Shown: positions 27,320 through 35,822, counted from the stretch's first letter. The stretch is 64,000 nucleotides of DNA from Saccharopolyspora thermophila (GCF_014646075.1 NZ_BMMT01000021.1:1-64000); one strand, 5' to 3'. The notes: generated by a model from the letters alone, not told the origin. Numbers and translations: made by a program.

Positions 27320-28072
27320 CTAGGCGGTACCCTTGGGCGAGAGGCTGTCAATTTCCGAGTATGGCGCGTTCATAATCTCTGCCACCTTCTCCGCGGTGAC
27401 CTTGTTGTCATCTTCAGTACCGGTGTATTCGTTGATTACTTCACGCATCCCCACGGTGATGTCGTAGAAAGCGTTCGACGAGTTTTCCAGGAAGTCCAGC
27501 ACGCTCTTTCTCAGCCCCACTCCCTCCTGCGGATTGATCACGTCCCGCAACTGGTATGCCTCCGGAAAGCAACCAGGCAGGATCTCGATCTTCCGGATAT
27601 AGTTCTGGGACTCATTGATGGTTTCCCGGAGCGAGTCCACCACCTTCACGAACCGCTCCATCGCCTCCCGGTTGACCACCACGTTCTTTTCGCTGCCCTC
27701 GCCACCGTAATCAGGTGCCGGCGGTTTGTCATCGACGGCGGGTGCTTTCACATCGGAGTGTTCGGACTTCGGGAGATGCGAGTAGTAATCCTTGTTCTCG
27801 TCGAACTCGTCGTGCTCCGGCTCCGGTACCGACTCTTCGATCTTGTCACTCGCCTCGTGGTAACGCTCGAGAGCCGCATCGATCTCCGGAAAACCGCTGC
27901 CTGACAGACCAGCGGCAATAATGTTGCCCTCAGCATGGATCAGATCCCGATCTCGCTCAGAGAGCAAGCCCTCCTCGACCAGATAGTCGATCTTTTCCCA
28001 GTCGTACGCCTCGGTATCCTTCCAGTAGTCGAGTGACAGCCAGTAATCGAGCCCCTGCAACTGTTCGCCCAT
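27320..28072 (-). CDS. Unknown 250-aa protein of the type VII locus
   Basis: I do not recognise this family. It is a soluble, acidic, mostly helical protein without signal peptide or membrane segment. The N-terminal half (to about residue 125) ends in a Pro/Asp-rich linker; the C-terminal half (about 130-250) is a helical domain (VVNREAMERFVKVVDSLRE, LRKSVLDFLENSSNAFYDI) reminiscent of the helical hairpins of ESX substrates. YTGTE near residue 219 fits the YxxxD/E secretion motif. Its base composition looks lower in GC than its neighbours. It lies between the WXG100 pair and the 1004-aa protein on the same strand, so it is likely a secreted partner or chaperone of that protein. Confidence 0.6.
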   Translation of the reverse strand: MGEQLQGLDYWLSLDYWKDTEAYDWEKIDYLVEEGLLSERDRDLIHAEGNIIAAGLSGSGFPEIDAALERYHEASDKIEESVPEPEHDEFDENKDYYSHLPKSEHSDVKAPAVDDKPPAPDYGGEGSEKNVVVNREAMERFVKVVDSLRETINESQNYIRKIEILPGCFPEAYQLRDVINPQEGVGLRKSVLDFLENSSNAFYDITVGMREVINEYTGTEDDNKVTAEKVAEIMNAPYSEIDSLSPKGTA

Positions 28073-28125
28073 CGTGTTCCTCCATGAATCCGGTTCTCGG
28101 CGCGGACCCGATCATCCGCGCACGT

Positions 28126-28158
28126 GGCCGCCGGAGCGGTTAGGTGCTCCCGGCGGCC
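28126..28158 (-). terminator. Hairpin after the WXG100 gene pair
   Basis: GGCCGCCGGAG (28126-28136) and CTCCCGGCGGCC (28147-28158) form a GC-rich stem with one bulged C and a 10-base loop. It lies between the second WXG100 gene and the 250-aa gene, without a T-run. A partial terminator or mRNA-stabilising hairpin here would let the small substrates be expressed more strongly than the downstream machinery. Confidence 0.5.
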
Positions 28159-28181
28159 GCACGCTCGCCTGCGGCGGACGG

Positions 28182-28484
28182 TCAGCCGCCTCGGACGTCG
28201 TTCCAGATCATTTGCGCCCGCTGCTCAGTCGTGCCGTAGTTGTCAGAGATCTGCAGCAGCGCCTTCCGCCCCGCCTCGAGGTAGACCGGCATCGCCGCAG
28301 CCTGCTGGTCCCACTCGGCCTTCGCCTTCCAGTAAGCGTCTCGCGCGTCACCCGTCCAGTCCTTGATGCTGGCTTCAGCATCGCGCTCCAGATCTTCCAG
28401 GACCGACTTGACGTGTTTGGTCACGTGGTCCATGTCGTACAGGGTCGCGTCAGCGATCTGGAAGTTGAATCGGTAGTCGGACAT
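28182..28484 (-). CDS. WXG100-family ESX protein (second of pair)
   Basis: A 100-aa WXG100 protein: two predicted helices joined by a W-T-G turn (KDWTGDARDAYWKAKAEW). The C-terminus contains YGTTE, matching the YxxxD/E signal recognised by EccC. Such proteins leave the cell as heterodimers without a Sec signal. It pairs with the WXG100 gene directly upstream (34 bases apart) and is downstream of it in the operon. Confidence 0.93.
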   Translation of the reverse strand: MSDYRFNFQIADATLYDMDHVTKHVKSVLEDLERDAEASIKDWTGDARDAYWKAKAEWDQQAAAMPVYLEAGRKALLQISDNYGTTEQRAQMIWNDVRGG

Positions 28485-28518
28485 ACTCGTTCCTTTTCTC
28501 TGCGCAGTTGCTGGATGA

Positions 28519-28845
28519 TCAGACGCCGGGCAGCGGGGGCAGCGCTTGGGCGAAGTACTTGGCGGTGCCCGAGGCGTTTTCCTCGGCGTTCACGTAAGCC
28601 TTGGTGTTCACGCCCATCGTGTCCATGATCTCGATCAGCTTGTTGATGATCACCTGGAAAGACCGCTCCCAGTTGTCCATCGCCGTGTTGAAATCCCGCG
28701 ATGCATCCCCGGTCCAGGAAGCCTGCAAGGAAGACATCGTGGTGTTGACCTTCTGCAACTGCTGGTTGAAATCAGAGACGGTCTCGGCGAACCTTTGCGC
28801 CGCGTGCTGCATTCCCGGGGTGGAAGTCTGGACCTGCTGAGCCAT
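28519..28845 (-). CDS. WXG100-family ESX protein (first of pair)
   Basis: A 108-aa WXG100 protein with the W-T-G turn (LQASWTGDASRDFNTAM) between two helices and YVNAE (YxxxE) near the C-terminus. Start set at the ATG at 28845 (MAQQVQT), because WXG100 proteins begin a few residues before the first helix; an upstream ATG at 28899 would add 18 non-family residues. It is the first gene of the minus-strand secretion operon, so its promoter should lie in the gap towards the CAP-domain gene. Confidence 0.93.
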   Translation of the reverse strand: MAQQVQTSTPGMQHAAQRFAETVSDFNQQLQKVNTTMSSLQASWTGDASRDFNTAMDNWERSFQVIINKLIEIMDTMGVNTKAYVNAEENASGTAKYFAQALPPLPGV

Positions 28846-29076
28846 CGAGATGCTCCTCATCGAATCGGATTTCCCGCACCACCCGCAGCATGTGGCCACG
28901 GGCGCAAGTCAGTCTCCCTACCTGGCAGTGCCCACCGGCAACGATCCGGCCGGGACACTGCCCGAAAGTCGCGTCACTCTGCCTGTTCACCGACTTCGCT
29001 GGTCGGTGGTCTCGTCCGCGTGCGCGCCGGCAGCGATGCTGAGGCGGGCTGGCGATGGTCAGGAGGCAGGAGAAGG

Positions 29077-29484
29077 ATGGTTTACGGTTCCAGCCGCGAA
29101 TTGGTGCGAACCCGGACCGAGGACAAGGTGGTCCAGCTGGTGAACGTACAGCGGACCAAGCGCCGGCTCCCCCCGTTGCACATCGACGAGCGGTTGCGCC
29201 GCGCGGCACGCGGACACAGCGCCGACATGGCGCGGCGTGGCTTCTTCGCACACCAGGCGACGCGCGGTCCCTCTCCGTTCGAACGGATGCTGGCCGCGGG
29301 CTTTGAGCACCCGGGCGGCGAGAACATCGCGGTCGGCCAGGAATCACCCGCTGCGGTGGTGCACGCGTGGATGCAGAGCATCCCGCACCGCGCGAACATC
29401 CTGCACGCCGAGTTCCGGTTCATCGGCGTGGGACTGTACGTCGACGCCACGGGCCCCTGGTGGACGCAGAACTTCGGCTACTAA
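29077..29484 (+). CDS. CAP (SCP/PR-1) domain protein without signal peptide
   Basis: A 135-aa protein that is essentially one CAP domain: GHSADMARRGFFAH (metal-binding His and the helix), GENIAVG, then HAWMQSIPHRANIL, and the GVGLYV and WWTQNFGY strands. The ATG at 29077 follows AGGAGGCAGGAGAAGG. CAP proteins are usually exported, but the mature domain begins directly after about 15 polar residues and no Sec or Tat signal is visible. It diverges from the WXG100 operon. Either it is cytosolic, or it leaves by another route. Confidence 0.85.
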   Translation: MVYGSSRELVRTRTEDKVVQLVNVQRTKRRLPPLHIDERLRRAARGHSADMARRGFFAHQATRGPSPFERMLAAGFEHPGGENIAVGQESPAAVVHAWMQSIPHRANILHAEFRFIGVGLYVDATGPWWTQNFGY

Positions 29485-29590
29485 AGAAAGCACAGTGCGT
29501 GCGGTGGCCCGGTTGCCGGGCCCCGGGCACTCCGCAGTGCGCCACGGCACCGCGAACCCGCTCTCCCGCTTGTTGCGGTGCGCGGACCAC

Positions 29591-30907
29591 TCAGTCCGGT
29601 GGGAACACGCCGCCGAGTTCTGTCGACCAGCTGCTCCACGGCCCCGCGGCGCGGCCCGCCTGGTGCGTCTGCTCCATACCGCCCCGCTTGCCCACGCCGT
29701 ACACGATGAGCCTGCCCCGGTGGTCCAGGGCCACGCCCACCAGGTCGGCGATGTTGCCGCCGATGTCCTTCCACGGCATCCAGGTGTTCTGGATGTCGCT
29801 CTTGCGCCAGGTGTGCGACACCGAACCGCTGGGCGAGATCGCGAACACGACCACCGTGTTCTTGCCATCCAGGACCGCGAGCGGCGAACCCACCAGCTGG
29901 CCGCCGCAGCTGTTCCAACCGAGCCATTGTCCGGTGCCGGGGTTCGTCTCGCCGTTGTGCTGACACGAACCATCCACACCGCGCGCGAAGACGTGCATCC
30001 GGCCCTTGGAGTCCAACACCGCCGCCGGAGCCGTCGTCAGCTGGCCACCGAGGTCAACGGGTGCGCTCCAGTCCTCGGCCGCAGGTGCGGTCTGTGACAG
30101 GACCGCCATCCGCCCGTTCGAGCCGACCGCCAGAATCCGTATCTTCCCGTGCGAGTCACGGTAGATCGCCGGATCGCTCGCCGCGCCGATCGGCAGGGCC
30201 CGCCAGTCGGTCCAGGTCTCAGTAGCGACTTCCTTCTGGTGGCTTTCCCACAGTCGTCCGTCGGAGCTCCGGGCGACGACGACCAGACGCCCTCGCGCGT
30301 CCTGGGCCGCTGCGGGTGTCCCCACGAACTGCCGTCCGCCCAGGTCGCGCCACGTCGATGTCGCGGTGGTCGGGTCAACGTCGGGATTGCGCCACACGGC
30401 ACCGTCGACGCCCACGATGAACGCGCCCATCCTGCCTCGGGCATCATTCACCACCACCGGCTGCCCGGCTGCCCGGCCGCCCAGGTCGACCCACCCGGAC
30501 GGTGGCTTCTCCGCCGTCAGGTTGTCGACGTTGCGCAGCACCGCACCGTCCCCGCCCTTGGCGAACACGACCACGCGGTCGCCGGCCAACCGTACCGACG
30601 TCGCGGGCTGCGGCGTGATCTGCACCGGCTGCGCCATCGAGGCTGTTCCCGTCGGCATTCCCGCCGGCGTTCCCGCCGGGCGCGAGTCGGGTATCCGGCT
30701 GAGCACGAGGAACGGCACCACGGTCAGCAGGATGCCGCCGATTCCCACAAGGACCAGCAGTTTCTGGTCGTTGTGGCGTCGGGGGACTGCGCTCATCGGC
30801 ATCGTCGGGTAGTCGTCGCCGAGATTCTGCGTGTGCCCATGCTGGTCGGTGGAGCGGCGCGATCGATCACCAGTCGAGAACAGAGGCAATTTCCACCCCC
30901 ACGCCAT
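29591..30907 (-). CDS. Membrane-anchored beta-propeller (PLL-like) protein
   Basis: A 438-aa protein with a polar N-terminus, one transmembrane anchor (about residues 48-70, KLLVLVGIGGILLTVVPFLV) and an extracellular domain of six to seven repeats, each with a pattern like GxxxVFAxGxDGxxW followed by WxxLGG. This is the arrangement of PLL/tectonin-type sugar-binding propellers. Repeats such as GWVDLGG, TWRDLGG, DWSAPVDLGG and WMPWKDIGG mark blade ends. Start uncertain: no ribosome site is clear at 30907, and an internal ATG about 35 codons later also keeps the anchor. Its role may be binding cell-wall or surface glycans. Confidence 0.75.
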   Translation of the reverse strand: MAWGWKLPLFSTGDRSRRSTDQHGHTQNLGDDYPTMPMSAVPRRHNDQKLLVLVGIGGILLTVVPFLVLSRIPDSRPAGTPAGMPTGTASMAQPVQITPQPATSVRLAGDRVVVFAKGGDGAVLRNVDNLTAEKPPSGWVDLGGRAAGQPVVVNDARGRMGAFIVGVDGAVWRNPDVDPTTATSTWRDLGGRQFVGTPAAAQDARGRLVVVARSSDGRLWESHQKEVATETWTDWRALPIGAASDPAIYRDSHGKIRILAVGSNGRMAVLSQTAPAAEDWSAPVDLGGQLTTAPAAVLDSKGRMHVFARGVDGSCQHNGETNPGTGQWLGWNSCGGQLVGSPLAVLDGKNTVVVFAISPSGSVSHTWRKSDIQNTWMPWKDIGGNIADLVGVALDHRGRLIVYGVGKRGGMEQTHQAGRAAGPWSSWSTELGGVFPPD

Positions 30908-31015
30908 GATATGTCGTTGCTGTCGAGCGTCAGGACACGCCTCCGGTACCCGATCGCCCGGAGGTCCGCGTCTGTCCGCTGAGTCACCCGCGACCTTCGC
31001 ATTCGTCGAAGCGCC

Positions 31016-32131
31016 TCAGGCGGCATGGAGCGGAAGCCGGACCTCGAAGCAACATCCTCCCGGAACGTTGTGCACCGAGACGGTTCCGTTGTGTGCCTGC
31101 ACGAGTCCCTGCACGATAGCGAGCCCGAGACCACCGCTGCGCGCCCCTCCTACGGTGTCCTCGTTCCTTCCGCGCCATCCCATGTCGAAGACCGAACCGA
31201 GGTCCTGCACGGGGATGCCGCCGCACTCGTCGCTCACCGACACGAGGGCCCAGCCGCCGGTCGCGCGGACATCCACCGTGACCGCCGAGTCTTCGCGGCT
31301 GTAGCGGATGGCGTTCACCAGCAGGTTGTTGACCACTCTCGTGATGGCGCGGTGGTCCACGGTGACCGCCACCGGCTCGACGGTCCGCGCCCGCAGCCTG
31401 ATCCCGCGGCTGTCGGCCAGCACGCCCAGCCCGGCCACCTCGTCGCTGACGAGGTCGTCCAGCGCCACTTCCGTCTTCTTCAGGCGCAGCGAGCCGGACT
31501 GGATCCGGGAGAGCTCGAAGAGGTCGTCCACCATCTGCGACAGCACGTCCGTGTCGGCGCGGATCTTCTCGCAGTACTCCTTCAGGTCGTCCACCACGCC
31601 GTCCTCGATGGACTCCGCCACGGCCCGCAGCCGCGCCAGCGGGCTGCGCAGGTCGTGGGAGATCCAGGCGACCAGTCGCCGCCGGGACGCGTCGAGCGCC
31701 TGCTCTCGCCGCCGCGACTCGGCAAGCTTGTCGCTGGTGATCCGTAGTTCCTGCGCGAGCTCCGCGAACTCGGCGCTCGGCGGGTCCTCCGGCTGCTGGA
31801 ACCGGCGCTGCTGCCCGAACAGGCGGGTGGCCTCGGCAAGCTGCCGACTGCCCCGCATCACCGACCGGCCGAGTAGTAACCCGATGCACGTGGCCACCAC
31901 GCCGGCGATGAGGTTGACCCCGAGGGTGACCCCGGCCGTCAGTTCTCGCGATCCGGCCGCGAGCACCATGGTGATGGTACTCGTGTTGATCGCGCACACG
32001 GTGATGACGACCACCGCCACCAGCGAGTACCCCACCGGGTAGTGGCGGAGCAGCCGCAGGACCACCACGCCGATGAGCCCCACTCCCACCGATTCACACA
32101 CCGCGATCAACGCGACCAGCAGCGGAGTCAT
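31016..32131 (-). CDS. Two-component sensor histidine kinase
   Basis: A 371-aa kinase with three N-terminal hydrophobic segments (to about residue 92), a HAMP-like linker, the HisKA dimerisation helix with WISHDLRSPL (phosphoacceptor His near 157), and a HATPase domain with the N box (NLLVNAIRYS), G1 (DECGGIP) and G2 (GGLGLAIV). The short extracytoplasmic loops suggest sensing within or near the membrane. Its start codon overlaps the regulator's stop by one base (TGATG), so both are translated together. Confidence 0.93.
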   Translation of the reverse strand: MTPLLVALIAVCESVGVGLIGVVVLRLLRHYPVGYSLVAVVVITVCAINTSTITMVLAAGSRELTAGVTLGVNLIAGVVATCIGLLLGRSVMRGSRQLAEATRLFGQQRRFQQPEDPPSAEFAELAQELRITSDKLAESRRREQALDASRRRLVAWISHDLRSPLARLRAVAESIEDGVVDDLKEYCEKIRADTDVLSQMVDDLFELSRIQSGSLRLKKTEVALDDLVSDEVAGLGVLADSRGIRLRARTVEPVAVTVDHRAITRVVNNLLVNAIRYSREDSAVTVDVRATGGWALVSVSDECGGIPVQDLGSVFDMGWRGRNEDTVGGARSGGLGLAIVQGLVQAHNGTVSVHNVPGGCCFEVRLPLHAA

Positions 32132-32871
32132 CAGCCGTGGGCTCCTGCCTCAGGCAGGTCGAACCGGTAACCGACGCCCCATACGGTTTTGAGCAGCATG
32201 GGGCGGGACGGATTGTCCTCGATCTTCTCCCGCACCCGCCGGACGTGCACGGTGACCGTGGAGGCGTCGCCGAAGTCGTGCGACCACACCTCGCGCATCA
32301 GCTCGTCCCGCCGCACCACCCGACCCGCGTTGCGGATCAGGTAGACCAGCAGCTCGAACTCCTTGACCGTCATGGCCAGCTCCCGCCCGGCCTTGCTGAC
32401 CACCCGCGCCGACCGGTCCACCACGAGGTCGCCGGCGCGCAGCATGCCATCGGAGCGGACGGGCGGCATGGCGTTGGTGCGGCGGAGCACGGAGCGGACA
32501 CGCAGCACCAGCTCGCGCGGGCTGAACGGCTTGGTGAGGTAGTCGTCGGCGCCGACCTCCAGGCCGCGCACCCGGTCCTCCTCCTGGCCCAGGGAGGTCA
32601 CCATGATGATGGGCACCTGGCTGGCGGCGCGCAGCTCCCGGCAGATCTGGATGCCGTCGAGGCCGGGCAGCATCACGTCGAGCACGACGAGGTCCGGCGC
32701 CATCCGCCGGGCCAGCTCCAGCCCCGTCGCACCGTCCGGCGCGAGCACCGGAGTGTAGCCGGATCGCTGCAGGTAGCCGGACACCACCTGGGCCACCGTC
32801 GGATCGTCCTCAACGACGAGGATCCGCGGTCCCGCTGCCCGCCGGTCCGCACCTCGATCAACCTGTGCCAT
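32131..32871 (-). CDS. OmpR-family response regulator
   Basis: A 246-aa regulator with a canonical receiver (VEDDP acidic pair, phosphoacceptor Asp in VVLDVMLPG, switch Lys in DYLTKPF) and an OmpR/PhoB winged helix (MTVKEFELLVYLIRNAGRVV, TVWGVGYRF). It is the partner of the kinase immediately downstream. The complete receiver contrasts with the two atypical regulators at about 8 and 33.5 kb. The signal and targets are unknown. Confidence 0.94.
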   Translation of the reverse strand: MAQVDRGADRRAAGPRILVVEDDPTVAQVVSGYLQRSGYTPVLAPDGATGLELARRMAPDLVVLDVMLPGLDGIQICRELRAASQVPIIMVTSLGQEEDRVRGLEVGADDYLTKPFSPRELVLRVRSVLRRTNAMPPVRSDGMLRAGDLVVDRSARVVSKAGRELAMTVKEFELLVYLIRNAGRVVRRDELMREVWSHDFGDASTVTVHVRRVREKIEDNPSRPMLLKTVWGVGYRFDLPEAGAHG

Positions 32872-33170
32872 CCTTCGAACCCGCTTCTCGCCGATGATCT
32901 CCTCTCACACTAATGGGAATCACAGTGCCACGTGCAAGCGGATGCGTTTCACTGAACCGCTCTTGACGAGCGAATTCGTCAGGGGCCTCGAAAGACGTGC
33001 GCCACTACCGGAAGGACCGGGCTGGGGATTGTTTCATTCTCGTGTCAGAACTGCTCAAATGAGCATTTCATCGCGGCACGCCGAACCAATGCATGCGCGC
33101 TTGTCGAATCAGCGGCGGAGGTAGCGTCGAGTAATCGGCGGTTACGCATCGGAGCGCTACGGCGAGGTGA
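32872..33170. promoter_or_regulatory. Upstream region of the two-component operon
   Basis: Two inverted repeats stand out in an AT-richer gap: TGACGAGCGAATTCGTCA (32964-32981; 6-base arms, 6-base centre) and TGCTCAAATGAGCA (33052-33065; 6-base arms, AA centre). They are about 93 and 181 bases upstream of the response-regulator start and could be operators. Nothing else is recognisable. Confidence 0.35.
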
Positions 33171-33848
33171 TCAGATGACGCCGACGCGCAGGCCGTAGGC
33201 GACCAGTTGCGGCCGGTTGCGCAGGTTCAGGCGGCTCGTCATCGCGTAGATGATGTTCTTCACGGTGCGTTCCGAGTAGCAGAGCTTCTTGCCGATCTCC
33301 TCGGTGTCCCACCCTTCCGCCAGCAGCCGGAGGACGTCGATCTCCCGCGCGGTGAAACCGGCCGAGTTCAGGCCGCGCGGCTCCAGGACCTCGCGGTGCA
33401 GGTTCTCCACCTGCCGCAGCAGCTCACCCAGCAGGTTCGTGGGCAGCGCCCCGCCGCCGTCAGCCGCGATGCGGATGGCTTCCATCAGCCGCTCCCCCGT
33501 GGCCGTGTTGCGGTGCAGCACCGCGACCACGCGGCACTCGACGGCCCTCATCAGCGCGGAGCGCTCCAGCTGCCTGGCCACCAGGACCGCCGGTGCGGCC
33601 GACTCCGCGGCTGCCTTGCGCATGTTGGCCATGACCTCCGGGGTCACCCCGTCCGCAGCGAAGACGAGCACGTCGACATCGGAGGGGAACCTGTCCGTCG
33701 CGACGAATACCTCGGCACGACCCAGAAGCAACTCGGTCAACCCGGTCCGGGTGATAGGATCCGACGCCCATACCGCGACTCGAATCCGCTCGCCCGGCTG
33801 CCGCTCAGCCGCGCCCACCGAATGTGCCGATCCGACCTTGGTCATCAT
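33171..33848 (-). CDS. LuxR-type regulator with pseudo-receiver
   Basis: A 225-aa protein with a receiver-like N-terminal half (VAVWASDPITRTGLTELL) and a LuxR/FixJ helix-turn-helix at the C-terminus (FTAREIDVLRLLAEGWDTEE, KKLCYSERTVKNII). At the phosphoacceptor position the strand reads VDVLVFAADG, with no Asp in the expected place, so it is probably not controlled by phosphorylation. It is transcribed leftwards and stands alone. Confidence 0.85.
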   Translation of the reverse strand: MMTKVGSAHSVGAAERQPGERIRVAVWASDPITRTGLTELLLGRAEVFVATDRFPSDVDVLVFAADGVTPEVMANMRKAAAESAAPAVLVARQLERSALMRAVECRVVAVLHRNTATGERLMEAIRIAADGGGALPTNLLGELLRQVENLHREVLEPRGLNSAGFTAREIDVLRLLAEGWDTEEIGKKLCYSERTVKNIIYAMTSRLNLRNRPQLVAYGLRVGVI

Positions 33849-34282
33849 CGCGCTCTTCCTCCGACATGCCTTCTGAGCAGGTTGGTTGACGCGACGCCCG
33901 GGAGCCGCTCGAGCCCCACCGCGTCATGCACGGGACAACCCGCGAACCACACATCTGGAGTGTCCAGGCTCGAATACGAAAGAACCGGGTTACGGCGGAC
34001 GTTCGCGGGAATCCCCTCACCAGGGCGTACCGGACCACGGCGGACGGCACACCTGGCGCGGGCACGCAGGACGTCGCGCCAACACCCTGTGGACCGGCCA
34101 GACGTGGCCATTGTGGACGTTCGGACACCGCCGAGTTACACTGACGAAGGCATCATCAGGATAATGCCTTGCCCTTTCGGGCATGTGTGATCATGAGACA
34201 TCGAGAATTCTCCCGGCGCCACCATAGGATCTGCTCGCGCAGGAACACCTGTGCAATCGCAGCAGACCAACGGAGAAACAGC
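33849..34282. promoter_or_regulatory. Gap with mutually exclusive hairpins before a secreted protein
   Basis: AAGGCAT (34147-34153) can pair with ATGCCTT (34164-34170). The same ATGCC can instead pair with GGCAT (34080+100 range, 34180-34184), enclosing GCCC-TTTC-GGGC (34171-34182). The two structures exclude each other, as in attenuators. They lie about 100 bases before the small secreted-protein gene. The remaining 300 bases show no gene or repeat I can support. Confidence 0.35.
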
Positions 34283-34513
34283 ATGATCCGCACGATGCTG
34301 GTTGGCGTGGCACTCCTCGCCGGCACACTGGCCTTCAGCACTCCGGCCATGGCGGCCTCCGGCTACGACACGTTCGCCGGGGTCTACCCCAACGACGAAG
34401 CAGTCGTACAGGCATGCAGGGACGGCGTTGCGGACGAGCGCTGGGTCGACATGACCGACTGCTATTTCAAGCACCGCACGGATGGCCAGTGGGAGCTGTG
34501 GGTCAGGATTTAG
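34283..34513 (+). CDS. Small secreted protein, function unknown
   Basis: A 76-aa protein with a clear Sec signal peptide: MIRTMLVGVALLAGTLAFS core and AMA cleavage before ASGYD. The mature part is about 50 residues with two cysteines (QACRDG and TDCYFK) that could form one disulphide, and aromatic residues near the end (WELWVRI). The ATG at 34283 follows GGAGAAACAGC. I do not recognise the family. A strong terminator follows directly, so it is a single-gene unit. Confidence 0.75.
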   Translation: MIRTMLVGVALLAGTLAFSTPAMAASGYDTFAGVYPNDEAVVQACRDGVADERWVDMTDCYFKHRTDGQWELWVRI

Positions 34514-34537
34514 CAGCGACTCCGAACCAGGTCAGCA

Positions 34538-34572
34538 CGAAGCCGCCGCTGTGGTACACAACGGCGGCTTCG
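34538..34572 (+). terminator. Terminator of the small secreted-protein gene
   Basis: CGAAGCCGCCG (34538-34548) and CGGCGGCTTCG (34562-34572) form a perfect 11-base stem with a 13-base loop, 25 bases after the stop codon. There is no T-run, common in high-GC actinomycetes. It also separates this gene from the converging mycofactocin operon and may serve both. Confidence 0.75.
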
Positions 34573-34637
34573 TCGCGCTTGGCCCCTCGTTCCGGGAATC
34601 TCGGGCACGACGACACGTCGAGGCACGCGGGTGCGGG

Positions 34638-35804
34638 TCAGGCGGGGACCTGGCGGAAGAATCCCTCCGGGATGATGAGGTCCTCGGGCACCAGCTCATG
34701 GACCGAGGACCGGCCGAGGCCCAGCAGCGCCGAGTCGATGCCGCTGCGCAGGATGTCGAAGACGTTCTGCACCCCCGTCGGCCCGCCGGCGGCCAGGCCC
34801 CACAGGGAGGCACGGCCGATCATCACGGCCCGGGCGCCCAGCGCGAGGGCCTTGACCACGTCGCTACCGCGCCGGATCCCACCGTCGAACAGCACCTCGA
34901 TCTGGTCTCCGACCGCGTTGGCGACCGCGGGCAGCAGGCGGATGGCGGCGGGTGTGGAGTCCAGGTTGTTCCCGCCGTGGTTCGACACCGAAATGGCGGT
35001 GGCCCCGGCGTCGACCGCCCGCCGGGCGTCGTCGGGCCGGGTGATCCCCTTGATGGCGAACGGCCCGCCCCACTGCTCACGCAGCCAGGCCACGTCCGCC
35101 CACGTCGGCAACGGCGTCTGCATCCACTCGCCGTACGCGCCGAAGAACGTCGGTGCGGGCTCGCCTGGCGGGACGACGTTCGGCGTCGTCAGGTCGGGCA
35201 GGCCGTGGCGCAGGAAGCTCAGCAGCCACCGCGGGCGGGACAGGCCCTGCGGCGCGAAGCGCAGCATGGCCCGCAGGTCCATCCGTTCCGGAATCACCGG
35301 ACTGCCCCAGTCGCGACCGCTGGAGAAGGACCAGTCCAGGGTGAGGATCAGCCCCTTGGCCCCAGCTTTGCGGGCGCGCTCCAGGCGCGCGAGGATGCGG
35401 TCACGGTCGCCGGACCAGTACACCTGGAAGAAGGTCTTCGGGTTGGCCGCCACGACCTCCTCGATCGGCCTGCTGGCGAAGGAGCTGAGGCCCACGGCGG
35501 TGCCGGCGGCTGCCGCGCCCTTCGCCATGGCGACCTCACCATCCGGGTGCACCGCCTGCACACCGGTCGGCGAGACGATCACCGGCAGGGAGACCTCCTG
35601 GCCGAGCACGGTGGTCGACAGGTCCCGCTTCCCCGGCAGGTCGGCGACGTGCGGGGCGAAGCCGAGTTCGGCGAAGGCGCTGATGTTGTCGTTGAGGGTC
35701 CGGCCCTTCTCGCTGCCGGCGACGAGAGCCTTGTAGACGGATACCGGCAGCCGCTTCTTCGCGCGGCGATGGGCCTCGGCAACCGTCTCGAACCACTGGG
35801 ACAT
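34638..35804 (-). CDS. mftD: Mycofactocin maturase MftD (FMN oxidoreductase)
   Basis: A 388-aa member of the FMN-dependent alpha-hydroxyacid dehydrogenase family. In mycofactocin synthesis MftD converts AHDP to pre-mycofactocin by oxidative deamination. Visible motifs: SPTGVQAVHPDGE, the catalytic His in SVSNHGGNNLD, and FMN-phosphate binding FDGGIRRGSDV and MIGRASLWG. Family membership alone would allow lactate oxidase activity; assignment as MftD rests on its place as last gene of the mft operon, 18 bases after mftF. Confidence 0.92.
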   Translation of the reverse strand: MSQWFETVAEAHRRAKKRLPVSVYKALVAGSEKGRTLNDNISAFAELGFAPHVADLPGKRDLSTTVLGQEVSLPVIVSPTGVQAVHPDGEVAMAKGAAAAGTAVGLSSFASRPIEEVVAANPKTFFQVYWSGDRDRILARLERARKAGAKGLILTLDWSFSSGRDWGSPVIPERMDLRAMLRFAPQGLSRPRWLLSFLRHGLPDLTTPNVVPPGEPAPTFFGAYGEWMQTPLPTWADVAWLREQWGGPFAIKGITRPDDARRAVDAGATAISVSNHGGNNLDSTPAAIRLLPAVANAVGDQIEVLFDGGIRRGSDVVKALALGARAVMIGRASLWGLAAGGPTGVQNVFDILRSGIDSALLGLGRSSVHELVPEDLIIPEGFFRQVPA

Positions 35805-35822
35805 GTCTGATCCTCCTGTTCG

